From Narthecium ossifragum (Eukaryota; Streptophyta; Magnoliopsida; Dioscoreales; Nartheciaceae): a stretch of 64,000 nucleotides of DNA. Below, piece after piece: positions 10,373 through 21,985 of this stretch. The notes under the pieces are model-generated. The model saw only the letters and a list, made by a program, of their open reading frames with translations, ran no database searches and was not told the DNA's origin. Every line of letters begins with the position of its first letter. Position 1 is the stretch's first letter. The translations under genes were made by a program, and so were the position numbers. The DNA lies in NCBI GenBank assembly GCA_963920575.1, contig OY986973.1:23895760-23959759 (forward strand), in the 5' to 3' direction.

Positions 10373-13140
10373 GCCCTTTATTATTATTATTTTGTGTTCC
10401 TTTATGCAGCAGAAGTACCTTAAGCATAATCTTAGACTTCATATTGTTTGTACTGAAGTTTTGAGTTTGCTTTTCATGCATTACATGCTATCTCCAATTT
10501 CTACCAGAAATTACTGTCACTGATTTCCTTCATGGGATTGGTAATCTTATTTTTGTTTCCAAATGAGGGACAGTTAAATTAGAATTTGGCGCAACTTTGG
10601 TTTTCTATATGCAAATTTTTGTGAGGGAAGAATTTATTCTTGTAAAATTACTCCCCTTACAAAGTTTAAATTTAGAAGACGATCTTGGAGAATCTATTCA
10701 TGAAGCTAGGTGCTACATATCATGTCTAGAGTAGACCTTCTGCCCGTATTATTTGTTTCAAAAGCTTCTTTGTTAGCATAAACAGGGCTAATTTACTGGG
10801 ATGGTATGTAATGGGACGCAGGATGCTCACATGAATGATTAAGCCAGTCAGGTGCAAAAGATAATGATGAAATATATGTATATGAGTGATGTATGCTGTA
10901 TAAGTTGAAAAAACTTCAAACCTAGAGCTGAGGTTGGAAAGATAGAAGATCAAGGATGCAATTTCCCCCCTGGAGTGGGTTACCGTAATTTAAATTTGGG
11001 ATTTTTCATTTTTCTTTTGTCCAAAACCCCGTCATCTTTGTAAGAAAAGGAGGCTTTTTTTTTAAATTAATAAACCCAAATCATGTAAAAAAAAGACAAT
11101 ACTACCCTCTCCTCAATCGCCTCCCTCGCCGGATCTCCCATACCGTGGCCTCCTCGTCATGAGCAACACCACCGGACGTCTTTGACCTTGTCAGAGCTCC
11201 CACGCCGTCGACCTTGTCGGAGCTCCCACGCCGTCGCCTCCTCGTTGCGAGCAACAGCACCCCGCCCAACCTCCATTGATCCTGGCGAAGGCCCCCAAAG
11301 CCACCTCTCCTCCGGCAAAGCCTCGAGCATCGCAGCGAGCTACGACCACCTTGTAGCCCCCCAGATCCCCACTTGACTTCTCCCGGCACTGCCAGCAACT
11401 CCTCATCAGCGGAGCACCACCCGAGATTAACCTCATCGGAACCCGGTGCCGCCGCCTCCCTACGCCACCACCCCCGACCTCCAAATCCTCATCTAACACC
11501 AGATCCGGATACCCCACACCCTTCGGTCTCTTTCTCTTCCCTTTCCCAACGAGATCTAATCCAGCAATTCCCCGTCGTCGTCGTGACTCTTCTTCTCCAA
11601 GAGAGCTTACGCCGCTCCCACTCAGATCCGCTGCCTACGGATGCGCCGCCGGCAATCCAACCCATGGAATCAAGTTCCCATGCCACCAAGATCACATTCT
11701 CATCGGTGTTGACGACCGGATGTCCCTCCTTGCCGATGATTGAGCTCCGGCGATTCCCAGCTGTCCGATCGACCTTCTACCATCTTCAGCCACTCAATTC
11801 GGATCCAACAGATCTTAGCCATCCGATCAAGATCTAAGTTGATCCCAAGCTCAAAAGATCCGATCAGACTCGATCCAGTCCACTAGATTGGGTCTGAGAT
11901 CAACTCGAGGCACATTGATTTGGTCGAGCCATAAGCCCAGATCTGACTTGATTACAAGCCAGATCGAGACAGATTGATCCGATTGCCAACGCCAAAAATG
12001 AAATAATAGGATAACGTTAAAATTTTGTAAATTACAATTGACACATCAAAATTGTACATAAAAATTGATAAATTAATGATCTAAAATTGAAAATTTGTAT
12101 ATAAAATTTGAAAAATTGATGACCTAAAATTGGGCTCATTTGATCATCAATATAGTTTTATCTTTCCTTCATTTTCAACATCTTTCCTCCATTTTTATCA
12201 TCTTCTTCATTTTCAACATCTTTCCTCCATTTTTATCATGTTCTTCATTTTCAACATCTTCCCTCCATTTTTATCAGTTTCTTCATTTTCAACATCTTTC
12301 CTCCATTTTTATCATTTTCTTCCACCTCTTTCCATATTTTTTTTCTTATGCTTATCCCTTTTTCCTATTTTCCATAGATTTTTTGGATTTTTTTTTCTTA
12401 TTTTCCTGCCTTTTTCCCTTGATTTTCTCTCTCTTCCTCGGACTGACTCGGCTTGGCTCACCCACAAGCTGAGATTTCATCGTCCCAGCTCGTTGTCCCA
12501 GCTCGTTTGCGGCTATAATGGCTCGGGAACTAGCTGACCGCTATCGCACGCCGTTGAGGTCGCTTCGGCCTCCCCCACCACTCCAAACCACCACCAATCT
12601 CACCCACTTCGCCTTCCCCGTCATCCTTCGACCTCCTCCCTTAACACTGTCTTCACCTACTCCGACGACCCCCTACCAAGTACCCCCACCACCGTTGACC
12701 TCCCCACTCCCCCCAAATTACCTTTAATCACCTCTAAAATCATCCCCGACCTCATCCCCATCCTCCATCCTCCATCAACCTCAATCGGCCTGCTATTCTA
12801 CTCCGGCACCGCCAACCTTAATCCCACCGCCTTAGTCACCTGACGGAAGATCATGATGGATCGCCTCCTGAGACCTCTATGAGGTCTTTGCATCGGTCCC
12901 GCGCTCCGAAGAGCCCTCCTAAACGGCGATCAAGCTCCGGCAAAACTCAGTCGCCGGATCTATTATTTCTTCTCTCCAACCCAAATTAGTTTTTGATATA
13001 CACATAGATGTATTTTTGTCATCTAAAATTAACAACTAACTAAAAGAGTTAACATATGGGTTTATAACCTTAAAAACATATCAAATGGGGTTTTTATCAA
13101 AAATGTCCCCTCGGCTGGGGTTATCACCAATTATCCATTT
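10373..13140. other. Intergenic region without a recognised gene
   Basis: 10373-11090 is AT-rich 3' flank of eL31. 11100-11850 is GC-rich, Pro/Ser-biased in translation, and carries a short internal duplication (CAGAGCTCCCACGCCGTCG, twice near 11190-11240). Its open frames (up to 154 codons) overlap on both strands and match no family I know. 12020-12130 has short AT repeats. 12165-12325 is a tandem array. 12500-12950 is again GC-rich and looks like a decayed transposon. No gene is called. Confidence 0.5.
12165..12325. repeat. 38-bp tandem repeat, about four copies
   Basis: The unit starts TTCTTCATTTTCAACATC and ends CCTCCATTTTTATCA. Copies begin at about 12165, 12203, 12241 and 12279, an exact 38-bp period. 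The array is pyrimidine-rich and non-coding. Confidence 0.9.
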
Positions 13141-13365
13141 AAATTTCTCACAATCTACATGCAGACAAAGCTTAAAAGAGGCGTGGGCAGAAGCTCACTT
13201 TTATCCACATTCTGAGCCATGAAATGGTACAAAGCTTGTTTAAGGCTATTCAATCCTTCTACACCGTTGAGTTGGTGGATGTCCATAGTCATTGTACCGA
13301 GGCAATCGTAATTCGCCTTCATGGCTTCATGGAAGGCAATGGTCAAGAGGATGAGATCTCATTAC

Positions 13366-15693
13366 TCACCAATAATCCCCACATGAGCATTCCCCTCTTA
13401 CCATCAGATGAAAACGATTCTTATCCCTCAATGAAAGTTCTCTTCCATAAACTTTGGATATAAACTTCGCAAAATTGTGGCAGTCGACACAAATCCTGAG
13501 GTTCTTCATAATGTGCAATCTCCCATGATCAGTATGCATCATCCCGAAAGCTACTGCCAACTTCTCGCTGTGCCCGAGAAGCGTACGCTCCTTCTGTTCG
13601 TCATCCACATCATACAAAACACAGCTCAAATCAGGAACATAACCTGCCTCTTTAATCCTCACGAACAATTCTTTAACCTTTGCATTTACTTCAGTCTTTT
13701 GAGGATGTGAACGATCGCCAGAGTGAAAAGTATGCACTGTCTTATCAAGATTGATCCAGCTCCTTCCAGGTTCCTTTGTCACTGACTTTTCCTTCATCAT
13801 GTCTCTAATCTTGATCATTTCTTCCCATTTGCCTGCAGCAGCATATATGTTCGAGAGTATCACATAGTTCCCAGCATTCTGTGGCTCAATTTCAAGAATT
13901 CTTCGAGCAACATACTCTCCAAATGAAACGTTAGCATGAAGCCTGCAAGCACCTAGTAGCGAACCCCACATCGCAGAGGTTGGTTGAAATGGCATACAGG
14001 AAATGAAGTCAAGGGCCCTTTCTATCCTCCCGGCACGTCCAAGCAGATCGATAACGCAACTATAATGCTCGATACCTAGGTTCATGCTTTGCTTGTTTAC
14101 CATAGAATAAAAAATTTCTAAACCTTTGTCGACCAATCCACCATGACTACAACCGGATAAAACAGCCATATAAGTCACTCTATCAGGTTCAACTTCTTTG
14201 CGCATAGTGTTGAAAAGGTTGATTACCTCCTTACCTAAACCATGCTTACTGTATCCAACAAGCATTGCATTCCAACTTATCACCGTTCTCTTGGCCATGT
14301 TGTCAAACACTCTTCTTGAATACACAAGGCTCCCACATTTAGAGTACATATCGATCAGAGAATTTTGTAGCACAACGTAGAATGGCATCTGTCTTCGAAT
14401 AACAAGCCCATGAATTTGCCTCCCATAACCCAAAGCAGCGAGCCCAGAAACCGCAGTTAGGAGACTAGCAAATGTAACATAGTTACATTGCATTCCTTCC
14501 TTAAAGAGCTCTCGAAACAATTCCAATGCTTCGTCGTCAAGGCTTAGTTGGGCATATCCTGAAATAATAGCAGTGCATGAAACAACGTCCCTTTCAGGCA
14601 GCATGTCAAAGACTCTTCGAGCTTCATGGATTTCACTTGCCTTTGCATACATGTCAAGAAGCGAACTACCGACAAAAATATATGAATCAAAGTTGCACTT
14701 CACTGCAAGGGTGTGGATTTGCCTGCCATGACGAAGCCCATAAGGTTCAGCACAACAAGTGAGCACAGAAGCAAACGTGAATTCGTTTGGCAACATACCT
14801 GTAAACTTTTGTTACTATAGTTACTAAAGTAACGGAGATAACTTCAGAAATTTCAAACATATGCAGTGATCCCTTTCATGCACTGAAAATCTTTGAGGAC
14901 ATAGCAGATTCTGATCACCACCCTTCATTCTCAATTATTGCAGCAGATATAGCTAATTAAGTATATAAATCAACATAGAGATACCTTTTTTACTTCATAA
15001 CGCAATCACAAGTTTACAGACACATCATTTGAACATTGTTTCCATGCAATCATTTAGACTTAAAACACTTCAAACTGCATGAAGAATGAGGATCCTTTTT
15101 TTCTAATCATGTCAAACCATATTTTCATGAGAAGGTTAAAGTGTCGATATTATCCTTCTTTGCGATACCTTCATCAAAATTCACACTTCTGTTATTCAAA
15201 CAAATATGCGGTGGAAGCAACAAATCAATTCGCACACCAATTCAGTACCTGTTGCCATCATCCGAACAAAGACGTCCAGCGCCTCGGAGCACTTCCCGCT
15301 CTGGGCATAGCCCGAGATCATAGCGGTCCACGAGACTATACTCCTCTCGCCCATTCCATCGAGCACCCGGCGAGCATCACCCAACGCGTCGCACTTCACA
15401 TACATTATCAAAATTCTGGTCTCCAAGTAGACTGACGGCCGGTACCGGGTCTTGATCATGTGCGTATGGACTCTCTGGCCCTCTCGAAGAGCCTGGAGTT
15501 CGATGCATTCAGATAAGAGGGAGTCGTAGGCTCCAAAGCTCGCGTCTTTGCCCAAGATGGCCAACTGTAGAAGACCTTCATCTAGACGACCGTTGGGAGA
15601 TGGAGATTTCAAATTTGAATGCCGCGGGTAATGGAATGGAAGAGCTTGGCGGGAAGGTTGGGTGGCACGGAGGAGGTGTCTGCTTACACGCAT
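13366..15693 (-). CDS. DYW-class pentatricopeptide repeat protein
   Basis: PLS-type PPR protein; this class usually edits C to U in mitochondrial or plastid RNA. Two exons, 15249-15693 and 13366-14798, join in phase 1 (ACAG|GT; acceptor TTTACAG) to give 625 residues. The N-terminus, MRVSRHLLRATQPSRQALPF, is Arg/Ser-rich and acid-poor like an organelle targeting peptide. Helical repeats follow, with typical phrases such as YVKCDALGDARRVLDGM, SWTAMISGYAQSGKCSEAL and LIDMYSKCGSL. An E/E+ region follows, then a DYW deaminase domain with HSEKLAVAFG (zinc-ligand/HSE motif), CVDCHNFAKF (CxxCH) and the terminal CSCGDYW. All deaminase motifs are present, so it looks functional. It resembles Arabidopsis At3g13770-type proteins, but orthology is not established. 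Confidence 0.95.
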
Positions 15694-15719
15694 TTGCGCA
15701 TAAGGGCTTTTCTAGGTGA

Positions 15720-16028
15720 AGTATTGTTGTGCATATATATATTTCTTGCGATCAAATCTTAAGAGAAATATTGAAAACTTCTATAGAAAAATTTGCCTTT
15801 TATAAAATGTTCTTATTTCTAGTGTATTCTCTAACCAAGATACTTTTAGATTCTTTGCACATATATTTGGGTTAATTACACTTTAGTAAATTGTATTTTG
15901 AAAAATATTCATTTTAGATCCTGTATTTTAAAACTTGACAATCATGTCCCCCGCTTTTGCAAACCATGTGATTTTAAACCAAGTGTCTAATGGCGTTACT
16001 TAGCATGATGGTAAACCTTAGCACATGA
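15720..16028. other. Intergenic, nothing recognised
   Basis: AT-rich 5' flank of the PPR gene. No open frame or structured repeat was seen apart from the target duplication that borders the next feature. Confidence 0.5.
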
Positions 16029-16410
16029 TCTCACGATTTCAATTTTTAGGTATGTGCATCCAGATTTGGTGGGTCAAGTAGAAAAACTGATGGATTTTAC
16101 CACAAGTCGTCGCTGGTCACACTTGTGGGTCTTTGCACCTGGATCTGAGACAACAAAGGGCTGGCCTCTTAATTTCTGAGATTCTGGTTTGTGTTTTTGA
16201 TGATATAATTTGGTTTCTGTTCCGTCTAGTTTTTGTGGTCTTATACCTATTGATGTAATGTTTGGTTGGGGTTTCTTTTTGGGTGGTATACAGTTTTGTT
16301 GGTGGTGTATTTTTGAGGTAAGATTGTAAGATTGTAAGCTTGTAACAGGCTAGTTTTGATCTTCTATAATCTCATACAAGCCTATGGGTTGAATTGCTAA
16401 AAAAAAAAAA
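16029..16410 (+). mobile_element. Retroposon (truncated LINE or SINE) with poly-A and long target duplication
   Basis: A 382-bp insert ends in a run of 12 A's (16399-16410). It is bounded by a direct repeat CCTTAGCACATGA (16016-16028 and 16411-16423), which lengthens by three A's if the tail is counted. A 13-16 bp duplication with a poly-A tail is the signature of target-primed retroposition. No pol III A/B boxes are clear, so a 5'-truncated LINE tail is more likely than a SINE. Confidence 0.8.
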
Positions 16411-16551
16411 CCTTAGCACATGACCGAGGTTTAAACCAGAGAGAGAATATGTGAGAGAGAAAATAAATGAGAGAAAGAAGAGAGAGAATAGAAAGAATAA
16501 AAGAGACGATAGACTTGCTTAAATACAAACTATTCAAAACTAAAAAATCAG

Positions 16552-16883
16552 TCAAAATTGATTTAAAAAAGAAGAAAAAAACAGTATCAGGTTTCCCATT
16601 AAACCTTTGTAACGCATTCCCATAGGAGGTTCAAAAGTGTAAGCAAGCCTTTGTAACAGAAAGGCAGATTGTTCATTTCCTACCAAGTCTGTTATCAAGT
16701 CTTTCATTCTCTTTATTAGTATAGCATATATCACTTTGTAAGATGTGTTGCACAAACTGATTGGGCGGAAGTCTTTGACTCGTCGAGGAGTCACACATTT
16801 CAAAACGAGCCAAATGAACGCTTCGTTCCAATGCGGAGGGAGAACACACTTCTCGAAAAAACCTCAGATCAATCGACATATGT
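16552..16883 (-). mobile_element. LINE reverse-transcriptase fragment, distal to the inserted LTR element
   Basis: The minus-strand frame reads CVLPPHWNEAFIWL, then VKDFRPISLCNTSYKVIYA and NEQSAFLL, the first RT blocks of plant L1-like LINEs (consensus KDFRPISLCN...QSAF). The frame ends soon after, before the catalytic YADD block. The piece continues the LINE at 18450-20680, from which it is separated by an LTR-type insertion. Confidence 0.85.
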
Positions 16884-16888
16884 CTCCA

Positions 16889-18444
16889 TGTAGAAAATTC
16901 TACATTTTCTACATTGGTATCAGAGCTGCTAGATCTGTTTTCGTGGATTTGTGTTGTTTTTCCTCTTCTTCGTCGATGTCGCATTCGATCGGTGGTAGGA
17001 AGGAGAATGATAATATTGTAGATGGAGTGGTTTAACATACATGGAATGGCCCTTCATCCTCCGATCCGGCGACGAACAATTTTTTTTCTTCCCGGTGCTT
17101 GATTGCGGTCAACCTCGCCGAATCGGCTCCCATCTGTTCAATCTCCGTCCCTTTTGAAGGTGAGTGAGGAGGCGATAGAGAGAGGTTGGGGACGACCTAC
17201 GTCGCATGGGTTGCTCGAACCAATGAAGGGCGTTGAAGACCTTCAGCCCGGCCTGAGCGTTAGATCGGACGACAACGGAGTTGAGGGCGCCACTGTTGGA
17301 GTGGAGGGGGCACAAGATGGCCACAGTCCAGGAGCGCATGGGTGCCGCTGCCCGATCTTGTCGAGATGGGCTCCGGAGACCAGGGCGCGGTTGATGTGGC
17401 AAGTCCCACCTCGATCTGGGTTTGATTCGCTGGGATTCGACTCCGGTGTCCACCACCATCGCAGGGATCCGACTCCGGTGTCCACCACCATCGCAGGGAT
17501 CCGACCTCGGCCTCGACGTCTCTCCGACATGATCTCCACGCTGATCGTGAAGACAGGGGAATAGAGGAGAGGATGGAAAGGAGCCAAGGTCGAAGCATCA
17601 CCCGAGGTTTCACATTGGACGTTGAGGCCGCGGTTGATGTGGCCGGCGACGGAGGCCGGATCTCGTCGCACCACGGCCCGGGAGCCCCCTCACCCTGGCC
17701 ACGCGCTTCTCCAAACGCCGGTCCTCCACTGGATCGGGATCTGTGAGCGAGACCAGATAGCTAGGGTTTGTTCTCTACTATGGTTGATGCTATTTAATTA
17801 GCATGCCACATCAACACAATTAAAGAAAAAAAATTGTGCGTCGCTGGATCGGAGGATGAAGGGCCATTCCAGGTATGTTAAACCACTCCACCGACAATAT
17901 TATCATTCTCCTTCCTATCACTGATCGAATGCGACATCGACGAAGAAGAGGAAAAACAACACAAATCCACGAAAACAGATCTAGCAGCTCTGATACCAAT
18001 GTAGAAAATGTAGAATTTTCTAGATATGAAATTGCATAGCAATGTTGACGAGAACTTACTCGTTAGCCTAGGATCTTTTTCTCCTCTGTTTCACGTGTGA
18101 TCCAAGTGATCTTGTTACTAGAACAAGATTTCCAATCCACAGCTCAAGTTTCTTCTCTATTGTCCTTCTTTTTCTCCACTGTTTCTTCCTCACTCAGAGT
18201 TCTCTCCTTGATCACTCGATGGGAAGAGTTCTCTCCTTGATCACTAGACGGGAAGAGTTCTCTCACCCCAAAAACAATCTCTAGCTAGCGGTTCCTCTTT
18301 CCCGCTTAATCCAGGAGACGCTTAGTGATTCCGAGCGGTTTAGATAACTGTCATCTAAACCGTTTGATTTGGTTTAAATGGGTTAAACCAATTAGGTCTG
18401 AGTCTGATCATCATTAGCGACCCTAACTTATTTATAAACCTACA
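16889..18444 (-). mobile_element. LTR-retrotransposon derivative with inverted 5' end in place of the 3' LTR
   Basis: The 1556-bp insert is flanked by a 5-bp duplication CTCCA (16884-16888, 18445-18449), as LTR retroelements leave. On the minus strand it begins with a 445-bp LTR (18444 to 18000; TGTAGG...TTCTACA), followed at once by TGGTATCAGAGC, the classic initiator-tRNA-Met primer binding site of plant copia-type elements, and a leader. The other end is not a second LTR. It is an inverted copy of the last 25 bp of the LTR, the primer site and about 165 bp of leader (16889-17090 pairs with 17823-18024). The 730-bp GC-rich middle contains no gag or pol that I recognise. The insert is non-autonomous and sits inside a LINE. 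Confidence 0.85.
17450..17515. repeat. 32-bp tandem duplication inside the LTR element
   Basis: The unit ACTCCGGTGTCCACCACC...GGGATCCG occurs twice in tandem in the GC-rich middle of the element. It is almost identical and recent by appearance. A second short duplication (GAAGAGTTCTCTCCTTGATC) lies in the LTR near 18200-18260. Confidence 0.85.
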
Positions 18445-18449
18445 CTCCA

Positions 18450-20680
18450 CCCATTGTCCCTCAATTCTCCGTATAGAATTCCGCTGGCATTCCATCCGCC
18501 CGGGCACGCACCCAATTCAAACACAACCTCCTTGATCTCCTCATCATAAACCGGCCTAATCAGGTTTGAAGCTTGCTCCTCGGTAGGTAGGTCCACTCCT
18601 TGCGGTGGGAATCACCTCCATATCCATGGTTTCATGGAAACCTATGGCCAGGAGGGGCTTAGCAACCCCCTGTAGTACCTCCACACCTTGCATATCATCC
18701 ATGTCTTGCCTATTCACCTCATGCACCGGAGAACAGGTCTCTGGCAACTCCCCACCGTCCGGCAAGCTTCCCCTGATCGCCGCTTCTAGTATGCGCACGC
18801 TCTTCTCACGTCGAGCACCTGCTGAGGCCTCCGATGTGCATGGATTCATGTCGAGCGCTTGATAGGTCCCCTGTGACTTGGAGACTAGTTGCTTAGGAAC
18901 CACTATTGGATTCAGTCTGTTCCAATCTCCCCGCTCAAGGCCCAGACCAGCCCGCAATTTTTCCGGATCCAAACGGCCCTCCCCCTCGTCATCATCCGAA
19001 GAATCCTCCTCATCTTGGCACCCAAGAGCCACCCTCCTATTCCCACGTAGCCTGTCATCTGCTGGGCACTGGGCCTTGAGGAGCAGCCCGCCATCTAAGC
19101 CCACTTTATCTTTGCCTTTCATGTGGGTGGAAAGCCAGCCCACCCTCACCCTTTTTAATAAATGCCACCTTCTTTTGTCTTATAACCCACGCGGGCCACG
19201 CCATTACCCAAGCTTTCGCTATTCTCTCCCATCTCCTCTTTTTGAAATCCAGCTTCAGGCTTTCCTTTCTCAGTACTGGGCACAATCGTCGCCGGCGAAG
19301 GCCTTCCGCCCTGGTTCTGGCCCCGAGATCTTCCAGGTGGAGGGTCTTGGTTCGTTCCCTCCCACCTACCGCTGCGTCCCCTCCTCGGCTCGCGTGCCCG
19401 CCTCTTCCTCGGGTCCAGCGCCGGCCTCTTCCTGCGGTGATCCACTCGCCGTCGAAGATACACTCCGGCGTCGGCTTCGGCTCCGGCATTCTCGCGGTCA
19501 CCTGTTGATGCTCCGACAAGGTCTGCAACTTCATAACTTGCCCATCCTTCCCTGTTTCTTGCGCCGCACTGGTTACCCCTTTCTAGATCCATGTGGGAAT
19601 TCTCTCCTTTGTTCTCATGGGTGTGATCCATTATCTCCACTGACATATCGCCCCCGTCGTCTCCCTGGTTCGCTGCCACTTCCATCGGGCTAGTTCTCAA
19701 GCCCACCACGACGCTCTCCGGCTTCGTCGCCTCGTACACACACGAACCCCCTTTGTGGCCAATACGGCGACAATTGCTGCAGATAAGGACTCCCTCATAC
19801 TCAAATTTTTGAAAGAACTCCTCCCCATCCATGTCCACTGTTACTCCTACCTTAAGAGGTTCATCCATATTAACTTCAATGCACACCCTTGCATAGTTAC
19901 ACCTCGCAGCAAGTGGCGTCGGCATATCCACCACCAGGGGGTTTCTTGCAATCTTGATCAATTTCTTCCGTCCATACACCATCGGGGGAAGGCCTGGGAA
20001 TCTCGTACAAACCGGTACCATGTTGAAACGGGTAGCCATTGGCCGGAATTTCCCATCCCATCTCATTAGCGACAACATGCGTCCCTCCACCGACCAAGGT
20101 CCATTGGCTTGGACATAGCTTCGATCTTCCTCGCTTTCAAAGCGAAATACATATGTATTGTCCGGCATGTCGGCCACTTGAAATGGCTCCTTCGTGTTCC
20201 ATAACCTTGCCAGCCTGCTTCGAAGAATCTCCACATGCACCCTTCTTCCCACAAACTTCCCGAACAGGGTATTACTCCATTTCCGGCGGCACTTTGCCAC
20301 CTCTTCCGGGCCAAAGACCACCTTGTCTGTGCACAGCGCCTTCAATTTCTCCTTTTCCATGTCCCGAACATAAGCCGGTTTGTTGTTAGTTCCCCTGGTG
20401 ACCTGCGCCCAGGATCTCCCAGCTCCAGCACCCTGGGCGTAAGGGCCCCTTCCATCGTTTCGCCTCACAGTCTCCTCTGCAGGTGCTTCTGGAGCACCCC
20501 AGAACAAGTCACTTGAGGGTTGGGCAGACTTCGAGCTCGCCGCCCGGCCGTTCGCTGGGTCCTCACCTCCCTCGCTCACTCTCCTTACTGTTTCCTCCAG
20601 ACTTCAATTCTTCTCCAATCCAATTAAACAACCACAAAGTATCAGCTACTTGCATCAAGCCAGGGTTGAGTGGTCAAGGC
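18450..20680 (-). mobile_element. LINE (L1-like): ORF1 and start of reverse transcriptase
   Basis: ORF1 is the 474-codon frame 19155-20579. It has a DUF4283-type RNA-binding region (SYVQANGPWSVEGRMLSLMRW) and one zinc knuckle, C267-x2-C270-x4-H275-x4-C280, the standard plant LINE ORF1 layout. A frame-shifted continuation (18556-19149) is acidic and low-complexity. At about 18575-18470 the minus strand reads DEEIKEVVFELG and, one frame over, ADGMPAEFYTEN, the start of the RT domain (consensus PGPDGMPAEFY), followed by a stop. No endonuclease domain lies between ORF1 and RT, so the copy is internally deleted as well as interrupted by the LTR element. It is a dead element. Confidence 0.88.
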
Positions 20681-20689
20681 TAAGAGAGA

Positions 20690-21985
20690 GTCGAAAAGTG
20701 AAAACATATAGAATTAAACATTCTGTTTGATAATAAAATAAACTAGCATATCGAGCCAATCGACGGATTTTTTTCAGTTTTTATTTGTCCAATTGGTTTA
20801 GCTCTGTGCTCATTTTAACTAAGAAAACAATCGCTCTTTAGATTTTGGAATAATTCTCGTCATCAATAAGGGATGAGTTCATATGTTTTCTCGCCATTTC
20901 TGGATCGATAGAAGTAATCATAGATGGAGTTTTGTTTGCGCTTAGGTTAGTAATTAGCGCTCCACAAACGTTGTGATCGCCTTCTTGAGAGAGAATCGGA
21001 GTTGATTCTAGCACGACCTTGAAGATGGTCTGATGTCAAAAAATTAGGATAGCTTGAGAAAAGTTAGGGGAAAAGATCTAATAAATCATGAGGAATTCAG
21101 CCACTGGATGGAAATATACCCCCAAAGTTACTAATCTTTTATTGCATTAGAGGAATACAATGCCGAAAGAGGGGGGTGGTGAATCTAAGTAGCTGAGCAA
21201 ACCTATCTTCTACTCTTTGAGAGCAATGAGGACAGCTTACAATCTTTTGAAGGTTTACTGCAATTGTGACATATAAGGACCTTGATGGAGAAATCACTCT
21301 TAATTATGCAATATGATGATTTTCTAAGTTGCTGCATGATATAATATAAGCAGGACATGTTTCATGAAAGTGGCTGCTTCTCGCTTGCTTGGCTTATTTG
21401 ATGGTAGTTAATTAAGTTTTCACTGGAATGGAGAGGTTCTCTTTCATGGCTTCCATCTGGGTATGCTTGCTGAGTGATCTTGGAGAGCTGATCTTATCCA
21501 TTTCTTGTGCAGCATTTGATAATGTTCTTCGTTGATCTAATCACACTGGGTAGTTAAATTTGGAGCGTAAAATCTGAATGTTTATTAACTTGAAGGGCTA
21601 CAAGGGGAGCCCCTCTTTAGGTTTTCCTGAGAACTTGCCAGTACTTGTGGGTAGCATTCAATATGACAAGGACTGTGAAATGAAATAAGGATGCTCATTA
21701 ACCTCACAGTATCTTTCTCACACAAGATTGGCATGAGTACTTGAGAATAGAACAGGTTGGATTATTAATGGAAATCCCCTCCTGTGGAGGCTTGTCGGTG
21801 TGATTTAAAGAACATTGATAAAAAAGTATAATGGTAGAGTTCAATCATGCAAATACCAGTGCAACTGAAAAAGAGGCAGAGTTGGGGCTGTTTAAGCCAA
21901 TATTGTTGTTTTCTGCTTTAATATGTATCCTTTTGTGCTTGTTAGATGTATAGACTGACAACTTGAGGTATTCTGGCAGGTCATT
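20690..21985 (+). other. 5' flank and leader of COM1
   Basis: No coding frame seen. The sequence just before the COM1 start reads TTCTGGCAG|GTCATT, a good acceptor at 21980, so the start codon is probably in the second exon and a non-coding first exon lies somewhere upstream. I could not place that exon or a TATA box. Confidence 0.45.

Noticed and set aside
11373..11837. 154-codon plus-strand open frame as a gene
   Set aside because: Ser/Pro/His-rich with overlapping frames on the other strand, no domain, no promoter or splice evidence.
12130..12537. 135-codon Phe/Ser-rich open frame
   Set aside because: Translation of the 38-bp pyrimidine repeat, low complexity only.
17103..17674. Overlapping GC-rich frames (up to 153 codons) in the LTR element as gag
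   Set aside because: No gag, zinc knuckle or protease motif, and the tandem duplication explains much of the openness.
16889..18024. Possible DNA transposon with 200-bp terminal inverted repeats
   Set aside because: The arms contain a tRNA-Met primer binding site and LTR end, the target duplication is 5 bp, and the true right border is the LTR start at 18444, not the arm end.
18878..19693. 271-codon plus-strand open frame
   Set aside because: It is antisense to LINE ORF1 and its continuation; Ser/Pro-rich shadow with no family match.
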